Of a stretch of 64,000 nt of DNA, positions 8,645 to 17,443 are shown one piece after another (position 1 is the first letter of the stretch; each line of letters starts with the position of its first letter). A program made the translations under genes and the position numbers. The DNA comes from CANJQJ01 sp964383565 (lineage in GTDB: Bacteria > Pseudomonadota > Alphaproteobacteria > Sphingomonadales > Sphingomonadaceae), in contig CAYLIK010000001.1 in NCBI GenBank assembly GCA_964383565.1, positions 1 to 64,000 on the forward strand. Reading direction: 5' to 3'. The notes under the pieces are model-generated. The model searched no databases. It was not told where the DNA came from and saw only the letters and a program-made list of their open reading frames with translations.

Positions 8645-9853
8645 CTAGATATTCATGCCCCGCAAGAGTCGGGGCATCTGGCCCGACTCGCCCCGCGCCT
8701 CGGACATGAAAAAATGCTTCAGTGGGGTGAAGCGTTCCACCGCCTGCATGCCGAAACGCCGAAGAGCGCGGGCGGGACGCCCCGATATGCCGAACAGCCG
8801 GGTGAACCCGTCAGTCGACGCCGCGACCATCAGGCCGTCCAGCGCGCGCCAGCGTTCATAGCGCGCCAGCAGCTGCGCGTCGCCCGGATCGAGACCGAGC
8901 CGAGCCCCTTCCACCAGCACCTCGGTCAATGTGGCGACATCACGGAGACCGAGATTAAGTCCCTGACCCGCGATCGGATGGATGCCGTGCGCGGCATCGC
9001 CGACCAGCGCCAGCCGATCGGCCGTGATGACGGCGGAATGATGGAACCCCAGCGGATAGCTCGACCGGGGCGAGGCAAGCGCGATCTCGCCCAGCATCCC
9101 GCCCATCCGCTTCTGGATTTCGGCGAGATAGGCGCGGTCGGGCAGGTCCAGATAGGCGGCGGCATCCTCCGCCCGCACCGACCATACCATGCAGCAGCGA
9201 TTCCCCGGCAGCATCGGCAGCAGCGCGAACGGGCCGGCAGGATAGAAGATTTCGTGCGCGACATTGCCGTGCGGTCTCTCGTGCGTGATCGAAGCGATCA
9301 TCGCGACATGATCGTACCGCCACTGCGCAACCCGGATGCCGGCCGCATCGCGGGTGGGTGAGCGCCGGCCTTCGGCGCCCACCAGCAGGCTGCCATGGAC
9401 GATCCGCCCATCCGCGAGCGTCACATGGACGCCGCTTTCGTCACGAACGACATCCGCTGGCGTCGCTGGAGCAAGCAGGGTCAGGTTGGATGCGGCCAAC
9501 GCCCGTTCGCGCAAAGCGGCGCGCACCGCACGGTTCTCGAACATGATGCCAAGCGCATCGTCATCCTCATCGGCGTTGAAGCCGAGCGATTCGGGGGACA
9601 GCCCATCGCGCACTTCGATCCGCCGGATCGCGCAGCCCTGAGTTTCAAGCAGCGGCCCCACCCCGATCGCCTGGAGCATCCGCCATGACGCACTGGCGAT
9701 GGCCGATGCGCGTCCATCGAACCCCGCCGCGAGCTGGGTCTCGGGATCGGCGGGATCGATCACGATAGAGGTGATGCCGTGCGCGTCGAGCGCGATGGCG
9801 AGCGTCAGCCCGACAAGCCCGCCGCCCAAGATGATGACTTCGCTGCGATCCAC
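8645..9853 (-). CDS. UbiH/COQ6-family FAD-dependent hydroxylase
   Basis: This 402-residue flavoprotein monooxygenase belongs to the UbiH/UbiF/VisC family, which hydroxylates the ring of ubiquinone precursors using O2 and NAD(P)H. The Rossmann motif GGGLVG is at residues 10-15 and the second FAD motif GDAAHGIHPIAGQGLNLGLRD starts at about 285. Which ring position it hydroxylates cannot be told from sequence alone. It stands alone, convergent with the LON-domain gene, and probably serves respiratory quinone synthesis rather than the catabolic island to the right. Confidence 0.85.
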   Translation of the reverse strand: MDRSEVIILGGGLVGLTLAIALDAHGITSIVIDPADPETQLAAGFDGRASAIASASWRMLQAIGVGPLLETQGCAIRRIEVRDGLSPESLGFNADEDDDALGIMFENRAVRAALRERALAASNLTLLAPATPADVVRDESGVHVTLADGRIVHGSLLVGAEGRRSPTRDAAGIRVAQWRYDHVAMIASITHERPHGNVAHEIFYPAGPFALLPMLPGNRCCMVWSVRAEDAAAYLDLPDRAYLAEIQKRMGGMLGEIALASPRSSYPLGFHHSAVITADRLALVGDAAHGIHPIAGQGLNLGLRDVATLTEVLVEGARLGLDPGDAQLLARYERWRALDGLMVAASTDGFTRLFGISGRPARALRRFGMQAVERFTPLKHFFMSEARGESGQMPRLLRGMNI

Positions 9854-9906
9854 AGCCCCCCTTAGCGTTGGGCCAAGGCTGCGTCACCTGCGAACCGCTC
9901 CGAAGG

Positions 9907-10755
9907 TCAGCCTTCGATGGCCGCCTTCAACTCCGGCATCGTCTCGATCAGGTGGCGATCGTCGTGCTGCCAGGGGTGGAAACCGGGACGGAAGAAATGT
10001 GCCCAGCTGCGCAGGATCTGCCGCATCATGCCCGGACGGACAAAGCCGAACCAGAAGCCCGCGAGCCAGGCCTTGGGCCCGGTGATGCCATCCTGACGCA
10101 GCAACTCCGTCGTGCCGCACCAGCGGTCCCAGAGGAAACGGCGGGTGATGAACAGCATCATCTTGCTGCGCACTGACCAACGCTTCCACTTGCTCCAGTC
10201 GCGCGTGGCCTGGATCCAGGCGTCGTAGGCAACGCCTTTATGTTCGACCTCTTCCATGCAATGCCAGCGCCACAGCACGGCCACTTCCGGATCGGCGCCG
10301 CGCATGTGACGCGGATTGGCCAGCACCTGATGCGCAAAAATGGCGGTGATGTGCTCAAGCGCGATCGTCCCGGCCAGACCGGCGATCGGCCCCCTCTGAC
10401 GAAGAAGCTTCAAACGGCTATCCACGCGATCTTCAAGCGGGCTTACATCATAGCCGCTCTTCGTGATGCGTCGGTTTAGCGCCAGATGCTCACGGGCGTG
10501 CGCAAGCTCCTGCTTGATGAAGCCATCGATCTCGGCCGCCAGTCGCGGGTCGGCATCCTTGCGGAAATGGCGCAGGGTCTCGATGAAGAAGGCTTCGCCA
10601 TGCGGAAAGCTCGCTGACATGGCGTTGTAGAAAGCCGTGGCGACAGCATCATTGTCGAGCCACCAGCGGCGTTCGAGCGGTGTCCTGCTGAACCGCTCGT
10701 CGCGCGGTTGAATCGCGACGGCTTCGGCAGCATCGATTGGGCCTAAATAGCTCAT
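9907..10755 (-). CDS. Predicted metal-dependent hydrolase (PF10118/COG3687-like)
   Basis: The 282-residue protein resembles the uncharacterised metal-dependent hydrolase family. The arrangement of acidic and histidine residues suggests a ferritin-like di-metal site: GEAFFIETLRH at about 53-63, QELAHAREH at 82-90, then ALEHITA and CMEEVEHKG. No reaction is known with confidence; a di-iron oxygenase-like role is possible. The frame extends to a TTG at 10803, but the ATG at 10755 fits the family start better. Confidence 0.75.
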   Translation of the reverse strand: MSYLGPIDAAEAVAIQPRDERFSRTPLERRWWLDNDAVATAFYNAMSASFPHGEAFFIETLRHFRKDADPRLAAEIDGFIKQELAHAREHLALNRRITKSGYDVSPLEDRVDSRLKLLRQRGPIAGLAGTIALEHITAIFAHQVLANPRHMRGADPEVAVLWRWHCMEEVEHKGVAYDAWIQATRDWSKWKRWSVRSKMMLFITRRFLWDRWCGTTELLRQDGITGPKAWLAGFWFGFVRPGMMRQILRSWAHFFRPGFHPWQHDDRHLIETMPELKAAIEG

Positions 10756-10813
10756 GGGCTGCGATATAGAGCGAGGGTTTTGCCGTAAAGTTAACGTTCT
10801 CAACGATTAAGGG

Positions 10814-11725
10814 TTAACGGCGCGGCAAGAAATCGGCCAGATTGAGCATTGTCGCGACATGCCTGCGCGCCACCACGAGCCGATCGTCGCCATAGCCGCC
10901 GCCAAGGGTGCTCGCGAGCGCAATGCCTCGCATCTGGGCCTCGGCGCGCACGAAACGGTCGCGTTCCGCCAGCCCGGCGTCGGTCAGCGCCAACCGGCCG
11001 AGCTTGTCATCGGCATGCGGATCGACACCCCCCTGATAGAGGATCAGGTCCGGTACGAAGCGATCGATAACGGTCGGGAGCACCGCCTTGAGTTGCGCGA
11101 GATAATCGGCATCGGAAGCGTCGTCGGCAAGCGGCACGTCAAGCGACGACAATGCCTTGCGCACCGGAAAATTGCGCTCGGCATGCAGCGAGAGCGTGAA
11201 GATATCCTCCCGGCCAGCGGTCAGCATCGCCGTTCCGTCGCCCTGATGGACATCGAGATCGACTATCAGGATGCGGCGCGCATCGCCTTCCGCGATCAGG
11301 CGGTTGGCGGCGATCGCGAGATCGTTGAAAACGCAATAGCCCGCCCCGCTTTCCCACCCCGCATGATGGCTTCCCCCCGCAGCGTTGGCGGCATAACCAT
11401 GGGTGCGCGCAAGACGCGCCGCCAGCCATGTTCCGCCAGCCGAGAGCAGGGAGCGCCGCGCGACATGTTCAGTCACGGGGAAGCCGATCCGCCGTTCCTT
11501 TTCACGCGGCACCGTCTGGCTCAGCACTTCTTCGACATAGTGCGGCGCGTGCACGGCCTCGACCCAGTTGCGCGACATGGGTTCGGGTTCATGCGGGGTG
11601 AACGCCGCGCCGCTGTCACGCAGCGCTTCCATCACCAGGCCATATTTGTCGAAGCGGTAACGGCTGCCCGGCGGCGTGGGGGCGACATAGCCTGGATGAT
11701 GGACGACATGGAGCACCGCTGCCAC
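10814..11725 (-). CDS. Histone-deacetylase-family (acetylpolyamine amidohydrolase-like) protein
   Basis: About 303 residues with the arginase/deacetylase fold. Visible motifs are SHHAGWESGAGYCVFND, which includes the catalytic His pair region, and the metal-binding DLDVHQGDGTA, followed by LHAERNFP and the C-terminal LGGGYGDD. Bacterial members deacetylate acetylated polyamines or other small acyl amides using Zn. The frame is open well upstream, but conserved sequence begins at LHVVHHPGYVAP, so a GTG at 11725 or 11716 is the likely start; neither has a clear Shine-Dalgarno. It lies just after an SDR gene on the same strand. Confidence 0.8.
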   Translation of the reverse strand: MAAVLHVVHHPGYVAPTPPGSRYRFDKYGLVMEALRDSGAAFTPHEPEPMSRNWVEAVHAPHYVEEVLSQTVPREKERRIGFPVTEHVARRSLLSAGGTWLAARLARTHGYAANAAGGSHHAGWESGAGYCVFNDLAIAANRLIAEGDARRILIVDLDVHQGDGTAMLTAGREDIFTLSLHAERNFPVRKALSSLDVPLADDASDADYLAQLKAVLPTVIDRFVPDLILYQGGVDPHADDKLGRLALTDAGLAERDRFVRAEAQMRGIALASTLGGGYGDDRLVVARRHVATMLNLADFLPRR

Positions 11726-11769
11726 AACGGCTAGACCAGAGCCGCTGTCCGGAAAATCGCTTTCTGCGA

Positions 11770-12564
11770 TCAGTTCGCGGTGGCCATCGCCTTGGCAACC
11801 GAGGCGTTGATTTCGTCCCGGGTGGGATTGCGGCGGAGTGTCAGCCCGCCATTCACCTGCAAATTCTCGCCAGTCATGAAGCATTCGTCGCTGGACAGCC
11901 ATACGGCAGCGGCGGCGACATCGTCCGACGTGCCGATGCGGCCCAGCGGATAAGCCGAATAGAAAGCCTCGAACAGCCCCGGCACCTGCTTGGCGTCGGC
12001 ATTCATCGGCGTGTCGGTCAGGCCGGGCGAGATCGAGTTGGCGCGGATGCCGCGATCGCCGAATTCATTGGCGACGCAACGGATCACATGATCAACGCCC
12101 GCCTTGCACCCCATATAAGCCGCATGATCGTTGAGCATGATCGTCGCGGTCGCCGAGCTGATCTCGATTATCGACCCGCCATTCTTCATCGCGGGGATCA
12201 TTGCCTGGAAGAACTGGAACGGGCCGATGAACTGAAGCGCGGTCATCGCGTCTAGTTCCTCACGGGTGGTTTCGAGGAACGGTTTCAGCAGGCCCCATCC
12301 GGTCGCGTTGACCGCGATGCTCACCTCGCCCATCGCAGCGGTCGCCGCGTCGGCCAACGCCTTCACCTCCGCTTCGCTGGTGATGTCGCAGGTCTTCCAG
12401 TGGCAGCCGGTTTCCTCCGCGAACGCGCGCAGCACATCGCCCTTGCGCCCGGCGACCATGACCTCCGCGCCTTCCTTCAGCAAACGGCGGGCGATATGTT
12501 GTCCCATATTATCCGGGCTGCTCGCCCCAAGGACCACGGCTTTCTTGCCGGCAAGTTTGGCCAC
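11770..12564 (-). CDS. Short-chain dehydrogenase/reductase (SDR)
   Basis: A 264-residue classical-size SDR that would oxidise or reduce an alcohol/ketone with NAD(P). The catalytic Ser (136/137), Tyr150 and Lys154 (YMGCK) are present. The cofactor motif is unusual, GASSPDNMGQHIA rather than TGxxxGIG, reminiscent of enoyl-reductase-like spacing. I chose the GTG at 12564 because AAGGAGA lies 6 bases upstream; the upstream open extension is not SDR-like. It is the first gene at the left border of the catabolic island, divergent from another SDR. Substrate unknown. Confidence 0.85.
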   Translation of the reverse strand: MAKLAGKKAVVLGASSPDNMGQHIARRLLKEGAEVMVAGRKGDVLRAFAEETGCHWKTCDITSEAEVKALADAATAAMGEVSIAVNATGWGLLKPFLETTREELDAMTALQFIGPFQFFQAMIPAMKNGGSIIEISSATATIMLNDHAAYMGCKAGVDHVIRCVANEFGDRGIRANSISPGLTDTPMNADAKQVPGLFEAFYSAYPLGRIGTSDDVAAAAVWLSSDECFMTGENLQVNGGLTLRRNPTRDEINASVAKAMATAN

Positions 12565-12694
12565 GGCATCTCTCCTTATTGTCTCGACAACCGTTATCAT
12601 CCGCCGCCAGCGCAAAATCCTGACCAAAAAGGGAGTGGCTGGCGGGCGGCAGAACGCCCACTAAAACCTTCCGTATAAATCAGGAGAGAGAAGC

Positions 12695-13456
12695 ATGGAC
12701 CTTGGGCTCAAGGGTAAGAAGGTCATCCTGACCGGCGGCAGTCGCGGCATCGGTCGCGCCGCCGTGGAGATTTTCGCCCAGGAAGGCGCGGACGTGATCT
12801 TCTGCTCGCGCAACGGCGATCAGGCGGCTGAGGTGGCATCGAGCCTCGCATCGCATGGCGGCAAGGTTATCGGCCAGGCCTTCGACATGGAATCGGGCGC
12901 CGACGCCTACAAGGCATGGCTGTCAAAGGCGGCCGAAACGATCGGCGGGTGCGACATCTTCGTGCCGATGATCTCCACTTCTGGCGCCGGCGCCACCGGC
13001 GACTGGCAGAAAACATTCGACTATGACGTTATGGGCGCTGTGCTCGGCTGCGAGACGCTTGAGCCTTGGCTGGAAAAGTCCGGCACGGGGTCGGTGGTCA
13101 TCATGTCCAGCACGGCGGGTCTCGAAACCTTTATCGTCCCGCAGGGCTATAATGCGCTGAAGGGCACGCTGCTGGTCTATGCCAAGCAGCTCGGCCAGGC
13201 CTGGGGGCCGAAGAACATCCGCATCAACTGCGTGTCGCCCGGCCCGATCAAGTTTCCCGGCGGCAACTGGGAAGCGATCGAGCAGCATATGCCCGATCTC
13301 TACAAGGCGACCGAGGTCGATTTCGCGCTCGGCCGCTGGGGCGGTCCCGAGGAAGTGGCGAAGACCGTCGTTTTCCTCGCGTCACCGGCTTCGTCCTACA
13401 CCACCGGCACCAACGTGGTGATCGACGGCGGCTACACCAAGCGGGTCCAGTTCTAA
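12695..13456 (+). CDS. Short-chain dehydrogenase/reductase (SDR)
   Basis: A 253-residue SDR with nucleotide motif TGGSRGIG at 13-20 and catalytic Ser138/139, Tyr152 and Lys156 (YNALK). The usual NNAG motif is replaced by a PMIS-type sequence near residue 91, so it is a divergent member. It has a clear AGGAGAG ribosome site before the ATG. It is followed after ten bases by a VOC gene on the same strand, so the two form a small operon. An oxidation or reduction step in the island pathway is inferred. Confidence 0.88.
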   Translation: MDLGLKGKKVILTGGSRGIGRAAVEIFAQEGADVIFCSRNGDQAAEVASSLASHGGKVIGQAFDMESGADAYKAWLSKAAETIGGCDIFVPMISTSGAGATGDWQKTFDYDVMGAVLGCETLEPWLEKSGTGSVVIMSSTAGLETFIVPQGYNALKGTLLVYAKQLGQAWGPKNIRINCVSPGPIKFPGGNWEAIEQHMPDLYKATEVDFALGRWGGPEEVAKTVVFLASPASSYTTGTNVVIDGGYTKRVQF

Positions 13457-13466
13457 GGAGCGAATC

Positions 13467-13958
13467 ATGGGGATCGGCGTTCAGGGTGTGCACCATATCG
13501 GGGTGTCGGTCCCCGATCTCGCCAAGGCGCGGGAGTTCTACATCGATCTGCTGGGCGCTGTGGAGGAGGTCGAGCCGCTAAGCTGGAAGGACAATCCCTT
13601 CATCGATGAAATCATCGGACTGAAGAACAGCGCGGCCAACCAGTTCATGTGCCGGCTGGGCAACACCCATCTCGAAGTCTTCGAATATCACGCGCCCCGC
13701 TCCGGTCCGCAGGACCCGAACCGGGGCGTGAACAATTTCGGCTACACCCATTTCGGCGTGCAGGTGGATGATATCCAGGCCTGTTACCAGCGGCTGCTCG
13801 CCGCCGGCATCCGCGTCCATGCCCCGCCGGCGGATACGATCACCACGCATCCTGACGGCTCAAAGACCGGCTACAGCGCCACCTATTGCCGCGACTTCTT
13901 CGGCAATGTCTTCGAGATCCTGGAAATTCACGAAACCGACGAGATCAAGCCGATCTGA
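13467..13958 (+). CDS. VOC (glyoxalase/extradiol dioxygenase) superfamily protein
   Basis: A 163-residue protein with the vicinal-oxygen-chelate fold. The start GVQGVHHIGVSVPDLAKAR and the later NFGYTHFGVQVDDI mark two beta-alpha-beta-beta-beta modules, and FFGNVFEILEI closes the domain with a typical metal-ligand Glu. VOC members include lyases, isomerases, epimerases and extradiol dioxygenases, so the reaction is open. Its own ribosome site (AAGGAG) lies between it and the preceding SDR. Confidence 0.85.
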   Translation: MGIGVQGVHHIGVSVPDLAKAREFYIDLLGAVEEVEPLSWKDNPFIDEIIGLKNSAANQFMCRLGNTHLEVFEYHAPRSGPQDPNRGVNNFGYTHFGVQVDDIQACYQRLLAAGIRVHAPPADTITTHPDGSKTGYSATYCRDFFGNVFEILEIHETDEIKPI

Positions 13959-13961
13959 CCT

Positions 13962-14471
13962 TCAGGCCGGCGCCATGTCGTTATGACCCGGCCCGAAACC
14001 GTCAGCGAGATTGATCGGGCCTTCAGCCCCCGCCGGCGTCTGCGACCCGGTCGCGGCATTGAGATAGAAGGTCAGCCGGGTGAGCCTCCACACGCCATCC
14101 GCCTTGGCTGCCGTGAAGACGTAGCGGCCACAGAAAATGCCGTCGTCGTGATGCGCCGTCCCTTTGGTGCGGACATGCGTGATCGAGGCGCATTCGGCCC
14201 GCGCGGTTTTGCCCGACACGTCAATGCGGGGCAGGCCGAACAGGTGCATGCGGCGGTCGTAGCCGCCCTCCAGCTTGGACACGAAGGGCAGGAATTCAGC
14301 GGGCGTGCCACGGAACATGCCGCCGAAATCGATATCGGCGTCGGCGGAGAAGAGACCCGGCATGCCTGCCCAATCCAGCCAGTCCGTCATGGTTGCGTAA
14401 CGCGCGATCAGCCGGTTCACCGCTGCTTCGGCAATCAGGGTTTCGAGGCTGCCCTCATTCTGCACACTCAT
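13962..14471 (-). CDS. NTF2/SnoaL-like protein
   Basis: A 169-residue single NTF2-fold domain of the SnoaL_4 type. The N-terminus EAAVNRLIARYATMTDWLDW and a C-terminal GVWRLTRLTFYLNAA strand are typical. Family members include ketosteroid isomerase-like isomerases, bile-acid dehydratases, and non-catalytic partners such as ring-hydroxylating dioxygenase beta subunits. The ATG at 14471 overlaps the stop of the upstream MDR gene (ATGA), so the two are translationally coupled. The function is probably isomerase, dehydratase or binding partner in the island pathway, by inference. Confidence 0.8.
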   Translation of the reverse strand: MSVQNEGSLETLIAEAAVNRLIARYATMTDWLDWAGMPGLFSADADIDFGGMFRGTPAEFLPFVSKLEGGYDRRMHLFGLPRIDVSGKTARAECASITHVRTKGTAHHDDGIFCGRYVFTAAKADGVWRLTRLTFYLNAATGSQTPAGAEGPINLADGFGPGHNDMAPA

Positions 14472-15502
14472 TGTCCCGCCTCCGGAAGATCCATTTCGAG
14501 GACGGATTTGCCGATGGTCTTGCCGCTCATCAGTTCGCAGAACAGCTCGCCGGCCTTGTCGATGCCGACCTTCTTGTTCTCCATCACCTTGAGCCAGCCC
14601 GAGCGCACGCCTTCGAGATTTGTCTCGAGCGCGGCGGGCAGATGATCGTTGTAGGAGTAAAGCAGAAAGCCCTTCAGCTCGAGCTCGCGGGCCACGATCT
14701 GCCATGCGTTGAACAGCGGCGGCGGATTTTCCGAGCAATTGTAGCTCGACACCATGCCGCAGCAGACGATGCGTCCGAAGGTCTTCATATTGTTGAGCAT
14801 CGCGTCGAGCGTCGGCCCGCCGACATTGTCATAATAGACGTCGACCCCCTCGGGGCAGACTTCCTTGATCGCCCCCTCCAGATTGGCCGCGTCCTTATAG
14901 TTGACCACCGCGTCATAGCCGATCTCTTCAAGCGCGATCTTCGCCTTCTTCTCGCCCCCGACGATGCCGATCACGCGGCAACCCTTATGCTTGGCATATT
15001 GCGCGGCGACATGGCCGACCGCGCCGACCGCGGCGCTGATCACCACCGTCTCGCCCGCCTTCATCCGGCCGATCACATCGAGGCCGACAATGGCGGTCAG
15101 TCCCGATCCGCCCAGCGCGCCGACATAATAGGTCAGCGGCATATCCTCGGCGATGTCGAGTTTCTGGAGGAGAATCGTGTCCTTGTTGGCGATGGTGTAA
15201 TCTTCCCACCCCATCAGCCCGCGAATATAGTCGCCGGGAGCGTAGCCGGGCAGGTTTGACTTGATCACCTGGCCCATCGCCGGCGCCATCATCGTCGCGC
15301 CGATCGGCAGCGGCTCGAAATAATTCTTGTCATTGTCGTCGAGCCAGCCCCGGATCGCCGGCTCCATCGAGATGGCGCGCACGCGCACCAGCATCTCGCC
15401 GTCCTTCGGCTCCGGAACCTCACCCTCTTGCAGACGGAAATTGGCGGGCACCGGCTCGCCGTTGGGACGGCTGGCCAGAACGACCTGACGATTGACGGGC
15501 AT
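14468..15502 (-). CDS. MDR-superfamily NADP-dependent oxidoreductase (CurA/PTGR-like)
   Basis: A 344-residue zinc-independent medium-chain reductase. It resembles the curcumin reductase/prostaglandin reductase class, which reduces the C=C bond of alpha,beta-unsaturated ketones with NADPH. The cofactor motif AAVGAVGHV is at 157-165, and VDVYYDNVGGPTLDA is the family hallmark. I chose the ATG at 15502, spaced 6 bases from AGGAG; a TTG lies just before it. Two paralogues lie at 22491 and 26789. It is coupled to an NTF2 gene downstream. Confidence 0.87.
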   Translation of the reverse strand: MPVNRQVVLASRPNGEPVPANFRLQEGEVPEPKDGEMLVRVRAISMEPAIRGWLDDNDKNYFEPLPIGATMMAPAMGQVIKSNLPGYAPGDYIRGLMGWEDYTIANKDTILLQKLDIAEDMPLTYYVGALGGSGLTAIVGLDVIGRMKAGETVVISAAVGAVGHVAAQYAKHKGCRVIGIVGGEKKAKIALEEIGYDAVVNYKDAANLEGAIKEVCPEGVDVYYDNVGGPTLDAMLNNMKTFGRIVCCGMVSSYNCSENPPPLFNAWQIVARELELKGFLLYSYNDHLPAALETNLEGVRSGWLKVMENKKVGIDKAGELFCELMSGKTIGKSVLEMDLPEAGQ

Positions 15503-15530
15503 CAACTACTCCTCATTTTATAATGTCTGT

Positions 15531-15920
15531 TCAAACAGCCGCGAGTATCTGGCGCTGCGGGCGGGGAATGTCGGTGGCGAGTTCGGCTGGATCGAAATAA
15601 TCCCGCCACTCGCAGATCTTGCCGTCGCGGAGCCTGAAGACGCCTACGCAGCGCAGCGATTTCCAGACGCCGTTCATCTGCACGCGATCGGTGCGCTCGT
15701 TCATCACCAGATCGCCTTCACCAATCTGGTTGTGGACGATCCAGTCGGATTCCTCGACATTGAAGCCAGCCAGATTGCTCATCACCGCATCGCGGCCGAT
15801 GACCGGCTCCCAGGGCATGTTCTGATAGGCGACGTCTTCGCTCAACAAATCGCCGACGACTTTCCAGTCGACCCGATTCCAGGCGTCGATAAAGGCCCAC
15901 ACGACATCCTTGTTGGTCAT
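15531..15920 (-). CDS. Limonene-1,2-epoxide hydrolase-like NTF2-fold protein
   Basis: The 129-residue protein matches the limonene-epoxide hydrolase branch of the NTF2 fold. That enzyme uses an Asp-Arg-Asp triad, and matching residues appear here: R76 and D78 in NERTDR, and D107 in EWRDYFD. The match supports epoxide hydrolysis or a related acid-base reaction such as dehydration or isomerisation. I placed the start at the ATG at 15920; an ATG at 15947 would add 9 residues. It lies upstream of, and on the same strand as, the MDR and NTF2 genes, and diverges from a Rieske operon. Confidence 0.75.
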   Translation of the reverse strand: MTNKDVVWAFIDAWNRVDWKVVGDLLSEDVAYQNMPWEPVIGRDAVMSNLAGFNVEESDWIVHNQIGEGDLVMNERTDRVQMNGVWKSLRCVGVFRLRDGKICEWRDYFDPAELATDIPRPQRQILAAV

Positions 15921-16083
15921 CCTCTTCGCCTTATCCGCCAGCTTCATTGCGAGGAAAATCGGCTCCTCGATGAAGCCAGCATGGCAGGCCCGGATTGGGC
16001 TGACAGCTGCTCTTTGTGCCAACTCCCCCGCTCGATGGATGAGATCTTCCTATCCAAAGTCACAGGGCGGACGGCGGAATATT

Positions 16084-16097
16084 TTGATCTGCGTCAA
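16084..16097. promoter_or_regulatory. FNR/FixK-like box
   Basis: TTGAT-CTGC-GTCAA matches the FNR/FixK consensus TTGAT-N4-ATCAA at 9 of 10 fixed positions. It lies 53 bases before the ATG of the Rieske oxygenase gene at 16151, a spacing compatible with activation or repression of that promoter. It is in the divergent region facing the epoxide-hydrolase-like gene. No regulator of this family is in the window. Confidence 0.5.
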
Positions 16098-16150
16098 TCT
16101 GGCGTGTCGCGGTTCGTGGGACGGTAAGCCCAGTCTATAGGAGAGGCGAC

Positions 16151-17443
16151 ATGGCCGATTTAGACGCTCGCGATTCATTGCGCGTTGCCCGTTGCCCGGA
16201 CGTGAGTTGGGAAGATATCGTAAGGGCGGACAAGATCCAGCCGCCGTCGTTCATGATGGTCGATCATTCCGGCCATATCGGTTCGGAACCTATTGCGACG
16301 TCGCGCTATCATGATCCCGAATTCTTTCGCCTGGAAATCGAGAAAATGTGGCCGCACGTCTGGCAGTTTGCCGCGCGTGACGAGGACATCCCCGAGGCTG
16401 GCGATTACCTAACCTATGAGAATGCGGGTCGCTCCTATCTGCTCGTCCGGCAAGAGGATGACAGCGTAAAGGCTTTTCACAATGTCTGCCTGCATCGCGG
16501 CCGCAAGCTCGCCACCGACAGCGGCTTTGCCGACAAGTTCGTCTGCCCCTTCCATGGCTTTGCCTGGAACACCGACGGCACGCTCAAGGACATTCCCTGC
16601 CGCTGGGACTTCGATCATCTGACCGATCAGAAGATGAAGCTGCCGGAGGCGACTGTCGCGCGCTGGCAGGGCTACATCTTCCTGCGCGAAAACCCGGAGG
16701 GACCGACAATCGAGGAGTATCTCGATCCGCTGCCAGACTATTTCAAGCGGTGGCGCCACGATGAGTGCGTGACCGTGGCCTGGGTCGGCAAGGTCGTGAA
16801 GGCCAACTGGAAGATCACGATGGAAGCTTTCATGGAAAGCTACCACGCTTATGTGACCCACCCGCAGCTGATGCCGTTCACCGGCGACGCCAACGCCGCC
16901 TATTATGTGCTCGGCGATCATGTGAACGTGAACTACACGTCGTTCGGCACGGTCTCGCCGCATCTGAACGGCCTGCAGCGCCCAGAACAGTGGATCGTGG
17001 ACGAGTTCGTCAAATATAACGGACGGTCTTCGGACAATTACGACCCCCAGAAGGATAACTACAACGTCCAGGTGCCCGAGGGCATGACCGCACGGGAAGC
17101 GTTGGGCGACGCGATGCGCGCAAGCTCGGCGCGCGCGTTTGGCGGCGATTATTCGCAGGTCTCGGAAGCCGAACTGCTCGATGCGCTGGTCTATAACGTC
17201 TTCCCCAATTTCGCGCCGTGGGGCGGGTTCATGCCCAACATCGTCTATCGCTGGCGGCCGTGGCCGGACCAGAATTCCTGCCTGATGGAGGTCCGGGTCA
17301 TCGCCCGCGTACCCGAAGGCCAGCCGCGGCCGCGCGGCGTGCCGATGCACATGCTGACGGAAGACGAAAACTGGGCCGACGCGCCGGAGCTGGGCGTGCT
17401 GGGCGCGGTCGTCGATCAGGACATGACCAATATGGAGCTGTGA
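16151..17443 (+). CDS. Rieske oxygenase alpha subunit, shortened by an in-frame TGA
   Basis: A ring-hydroxylating-type oxygenase alpha subunit that would insert O2-derived oxygen into a substrate using electrons from a ferredoxin. The Rieske [2Fe-2S] ligands are C113/H115 and C132/H135, and the mononuclear iron site begins at H232 and H237 (ESYHAYVTHP). The 430-residue product ends at TGA 17441-17443, yet the same frame continues for 35 codons closely matching the C-terminus of the paralogue at 42780. The protein is therefore truncated, read through, or miscalled. It is first in a rightward operon with a second Rieske gene, a ferredoxin and an NTF2 gene. Its ATG follows a clear AGGAGAG. Confidence 0.88.
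   Translation: MADLDARDSLRVARCPDVSWEDIVRADKIQPPSFMMVDHSGHIGSEPIATSRYHDPEFFRLEIEKMWPHVWQFAARDEDIPEAGDYLTYENAGRSYLLVRQEDDSVKAFHNVCLHRGRKLATDSGFADKFVCPFHGFAWNTDGTLKDIPCRWDFDHLTDQKMKLPEATVARWQGYIFLRENPEGPTIEEYLDPLPDYFKRWRHDECVTVAWVGKVVKANWKITMEAFMESYHAYVTHPQLMPFTGDANAAYYVLGDHVNVNYTSFGTVSPHLNGLQRPEQWIVDEFVKYNGRSSDNYDPQKDNYNVQVPEGMTAREALGDAMRASSARAFGGDYSQVSEAELLDALVYNVFPNFAPWGGFMPNIVYRWRPWPDQNSCLMEVRVIARVPEGQPRPRGVPMHMLTEDENWADAPELGVLGAVVDQDMTNMEL

Noticed and set aside
17441..17443. The in-frame TGA as a selenocysteine codon
   Set aside because: The paralogue has no Cys or Sec at this position, and I see no convincing SECIS-like stem immediately downstream. Nonsense mutation, read-through or sequencing error is simpler.
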